A stretch of 5,981 nt of DNA from Spirochaetaceae bacterium (lineage in GTDB: Bacteria; Spirochaetota; Spirochaetia; Treponematales; Breznakiellaceae), in the NCBI GenBank assembly GCA_031255655.1, contig JAIRSB010000241.1, positions 1-5,981 on the forward strand. Direction: 5' to 3'. The translations under genes and the position numbers were made by a program. Below the pieces are notes generated by a model, which searched no databases, was not told where the DNA came from, and saw only the letters and a list, made by a program, of their open reading frames with translations. Below are positions 5,171 to 5,981 of the stretch, piece by piece (within the stretch, counting starts at the first letter, position 1; each line of letters starts with the position of its first letter).

Positions 5171-5779
5171 ATGGACAAAGGATTTGTTTTTTTGGATGAA
5201 ATGCTGCATGGCGTCCGCTGGGACGCCAAATATGCCACATGGGACAACTTCACCGGGAAACCTGTAGACGGGTATGAAGTCAACCGTATAGCGGGAACGT
5301 ATTCCCTGGCGCTTGCGCTGCTGGAAGCGCAGAAGCAAGCGGCGGATCTTGGGTACGGTTTGCTGCTATGGGACGGGTATCGTCCAAAACGCGCGGTAGA
5401 TTGCTTCATGCATTGGGCCGGACAGCCGGAAGACAACCTCACAAAAGAAAGGTACTACCCGAATATCGAGCGGGCCGAAATGGTTGCAAAGGGATATGTG
5501 GCCCGGCAATCAAGCCACAGCCGTGGAAGCGCTGTCGATCTTACGCTTTATTACCTGGATACGGGTACGCTTGTTTCCATGGGAGGCGGCTTCGATTTTA
5601 TGGATGAACGCTCACACCACGCGGCAATAGGGATTGCGGACATGGAAGCGAAAAACCGTGGATATTTGTGTTCCATCATGGAAAACAGCGGGTTTGAATC
5701 ATACAGTTTCGAATGGTGGCACTATGTATTAAGAAACGAGCCATACCCCAACAGCTATTTTGATTTCCCTGTTGCATAG
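5171..5779 (+). CDS. vanX: VanX, zinc-dependent D-Ala-D-Ala dipeptidase
   Basis: A 202-residue cytoplasmic enzyme that hydrolyses D-Ala-D-Ala made by the host ligase, so that D-Ala-D-Lac is used in its place. The zinc ligands H116, D123 (SSHSRGSAVD) and H184 (EWWH), the catalytic base E181 and R71 (DGYRPKR) all fall at the same numbers as in the characterised enzyme. The start is set at ATG 5171, not at the in-frame GTG at 5162, because this reproduces the 202-residue family length and N-terminus (MDKGFVFLDE). A ribosome site GGAAGG at 5156-5161 lies 9 nt before it. The GTG would overlap the ligase stop with little room for a ribosome site. The ATG is 5 nt past the ligase stop, so the two are coupled. 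No vanY or vanZ follows. Confidence 0.95.
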   Translation: MDKGFVFLDEMLHGVRWDAKYATWDNFTGKPVDGYEVNRIAGTYSLALALLEAQKQAADLGYGLLLWDGYRPKRAVDCFMHWAGQPEDNLTKERYYPNIERAEMVAKGYVARQSSHSRGSAVDLTLYYLDTGTLVSMGGGFDFMDERSHHAAIGIADMEAKNRGYLCSIMENSGFESYSFEWWHYVLRNEPYPNSYFDFPVA

Positions 5780-5805
5780 CGCATACGGGAACAGCTTGTG
5801 AGAGA

Positions 5806-5835
5806 TTGACTAAAATCATTCTGAAAGTGTATAAT
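5806..5835 (+). promoter_or_regulatory. Near-consensus sigma70-type promoter upstream of the last gene
   Basis: TTGACT (5806-5811, 5 of 6 to consensus) and TATAAT (5830-5835, perfect) are separated by 18 bp. Transcription would begin about 12 nt upstream of the ATG at 5855. Unlike the van promoters it looks constitutive. No terminator hairpin is visible between the vanX stop and this promoter. Confidence 0.75.
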
Positions 5836-5854
5836 GTCTGCAAAGAGGTACATC

Positions 5855-5981
5855 ATGCAGAAAATTTCGGCTGGACAGGTTTCGATCAAACGGCGTTTTT
5901 TGGTTTTTTCCATTCTTTTTTTTCTGGTTATCGCGGGGGCGGGAAGCGGCGCTTTTTTCTTTGCCCTGAGGCAGACAGTCC
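5855..5981 (+). CDS. N-terminus of a membrane-anchored protein of unknown type, 3' partial
   Basis: An open frame of 42 complete codons runs off the right edge. It begins MQKISAGQVSIKRRFLVFS and continues as one hydrophobic helix (about 15-37) ending in ALRQTV. The basic IKRR stretch before the helix predicts the N-terminus inside and a single signal anchor with an external domain following. AGAGG at 5844-5848 is 6 nt before the ATG, and a strong promoter lies immediately upstream. This opening is common in chemoreceptors, sensor kinases, RsbU-like phosphatases and GGDEF proteins, and I cannot choose among them. It is not recognisable as VanY (a D,D-carboxypeptidase) or VanZ from what is visible. 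It probably marks the right flank of the van cluster. Confidence 0.65.
   Translation, partial: MQKISAGQVSIKRRFLVFSILFFLVIAGAGSGAFFFALRQTV

Overview
This window carries a complete VanA-type glycopeptide (vancomycin/teicoplanin) resistance cluster in the order vanR-vanS-vanH-vanA-vanX, all on the + strand from about 1171 to 5779. The products match the Tn1546 (Enterococcus) proteins along their full lengths. Judged from memory, the ligase is about four fifths identical to enterococcal VanA, so this is a diverged relative and not the clinical allele. The catalytic residues I could place are intact in every enzyme.

Layout. (1) 2-462, + strand: the end of an ABC-transporter ATPase gene of the iron-complex/corrinoid uptake type, overlapping by 4 nt a small cysteine-rich CGGC-domain protein. 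(2) 476-1012, - strand: a corrinoid adenosyltransferase (CobO/BtuR family), convergent with the CGGC gene. (3) 1013-1170: a divergent intergenic region with the putative cobO promoter on one side and the vanR promoter/operator on the other. (4) 1171-3004: the VanR response regulator and VanS sensor kinase, overlapping by 23 nt. (5) 3005-3172: the vanH control region, with an operator-like block shared with the vanR promoter and a hairpin leader. (6) 3173-5779: vanH, vanA and vanX, translationally coupled by overlaps. (7) 5780-5981: a short spacer with a near-consensus sigma70-type promoter, then the start of an unidentified membrane-anchored protein that runs off the window.

How it works (known for the family). 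VanS senses glycopeptide stress and phosphorylates VanR, which activates both promoters. VanH reduces pyruvate to D-lactate, the ligase makes D-Ala-D-Lac, and VanX destroys D-Ala-D-Ala. Cell-wall precursors then end in D-Lac, which glycopeptides bind poorly. No vanY, vanZ, transposase, resolvase or IS end is visible here. The flanks look like ordinary chromosomal corrinoid/metal genes.

Organism. The moderate G+C, the frequent GCG/GGC-type codons in the van genes, the good Shine-Dalgarno sites and the corrinoid genes suggest a non-enterococcal anaerobic bacterium, perhaps from a gut community. Clostridia-like or spirochaete hosts are both possible, and the sequence alone does not decide. The most interesting non-coding signals are the gapless 43-bp element common to the vanR and vanH promoters and two mutually exclusive hairpins in the vanH leader.
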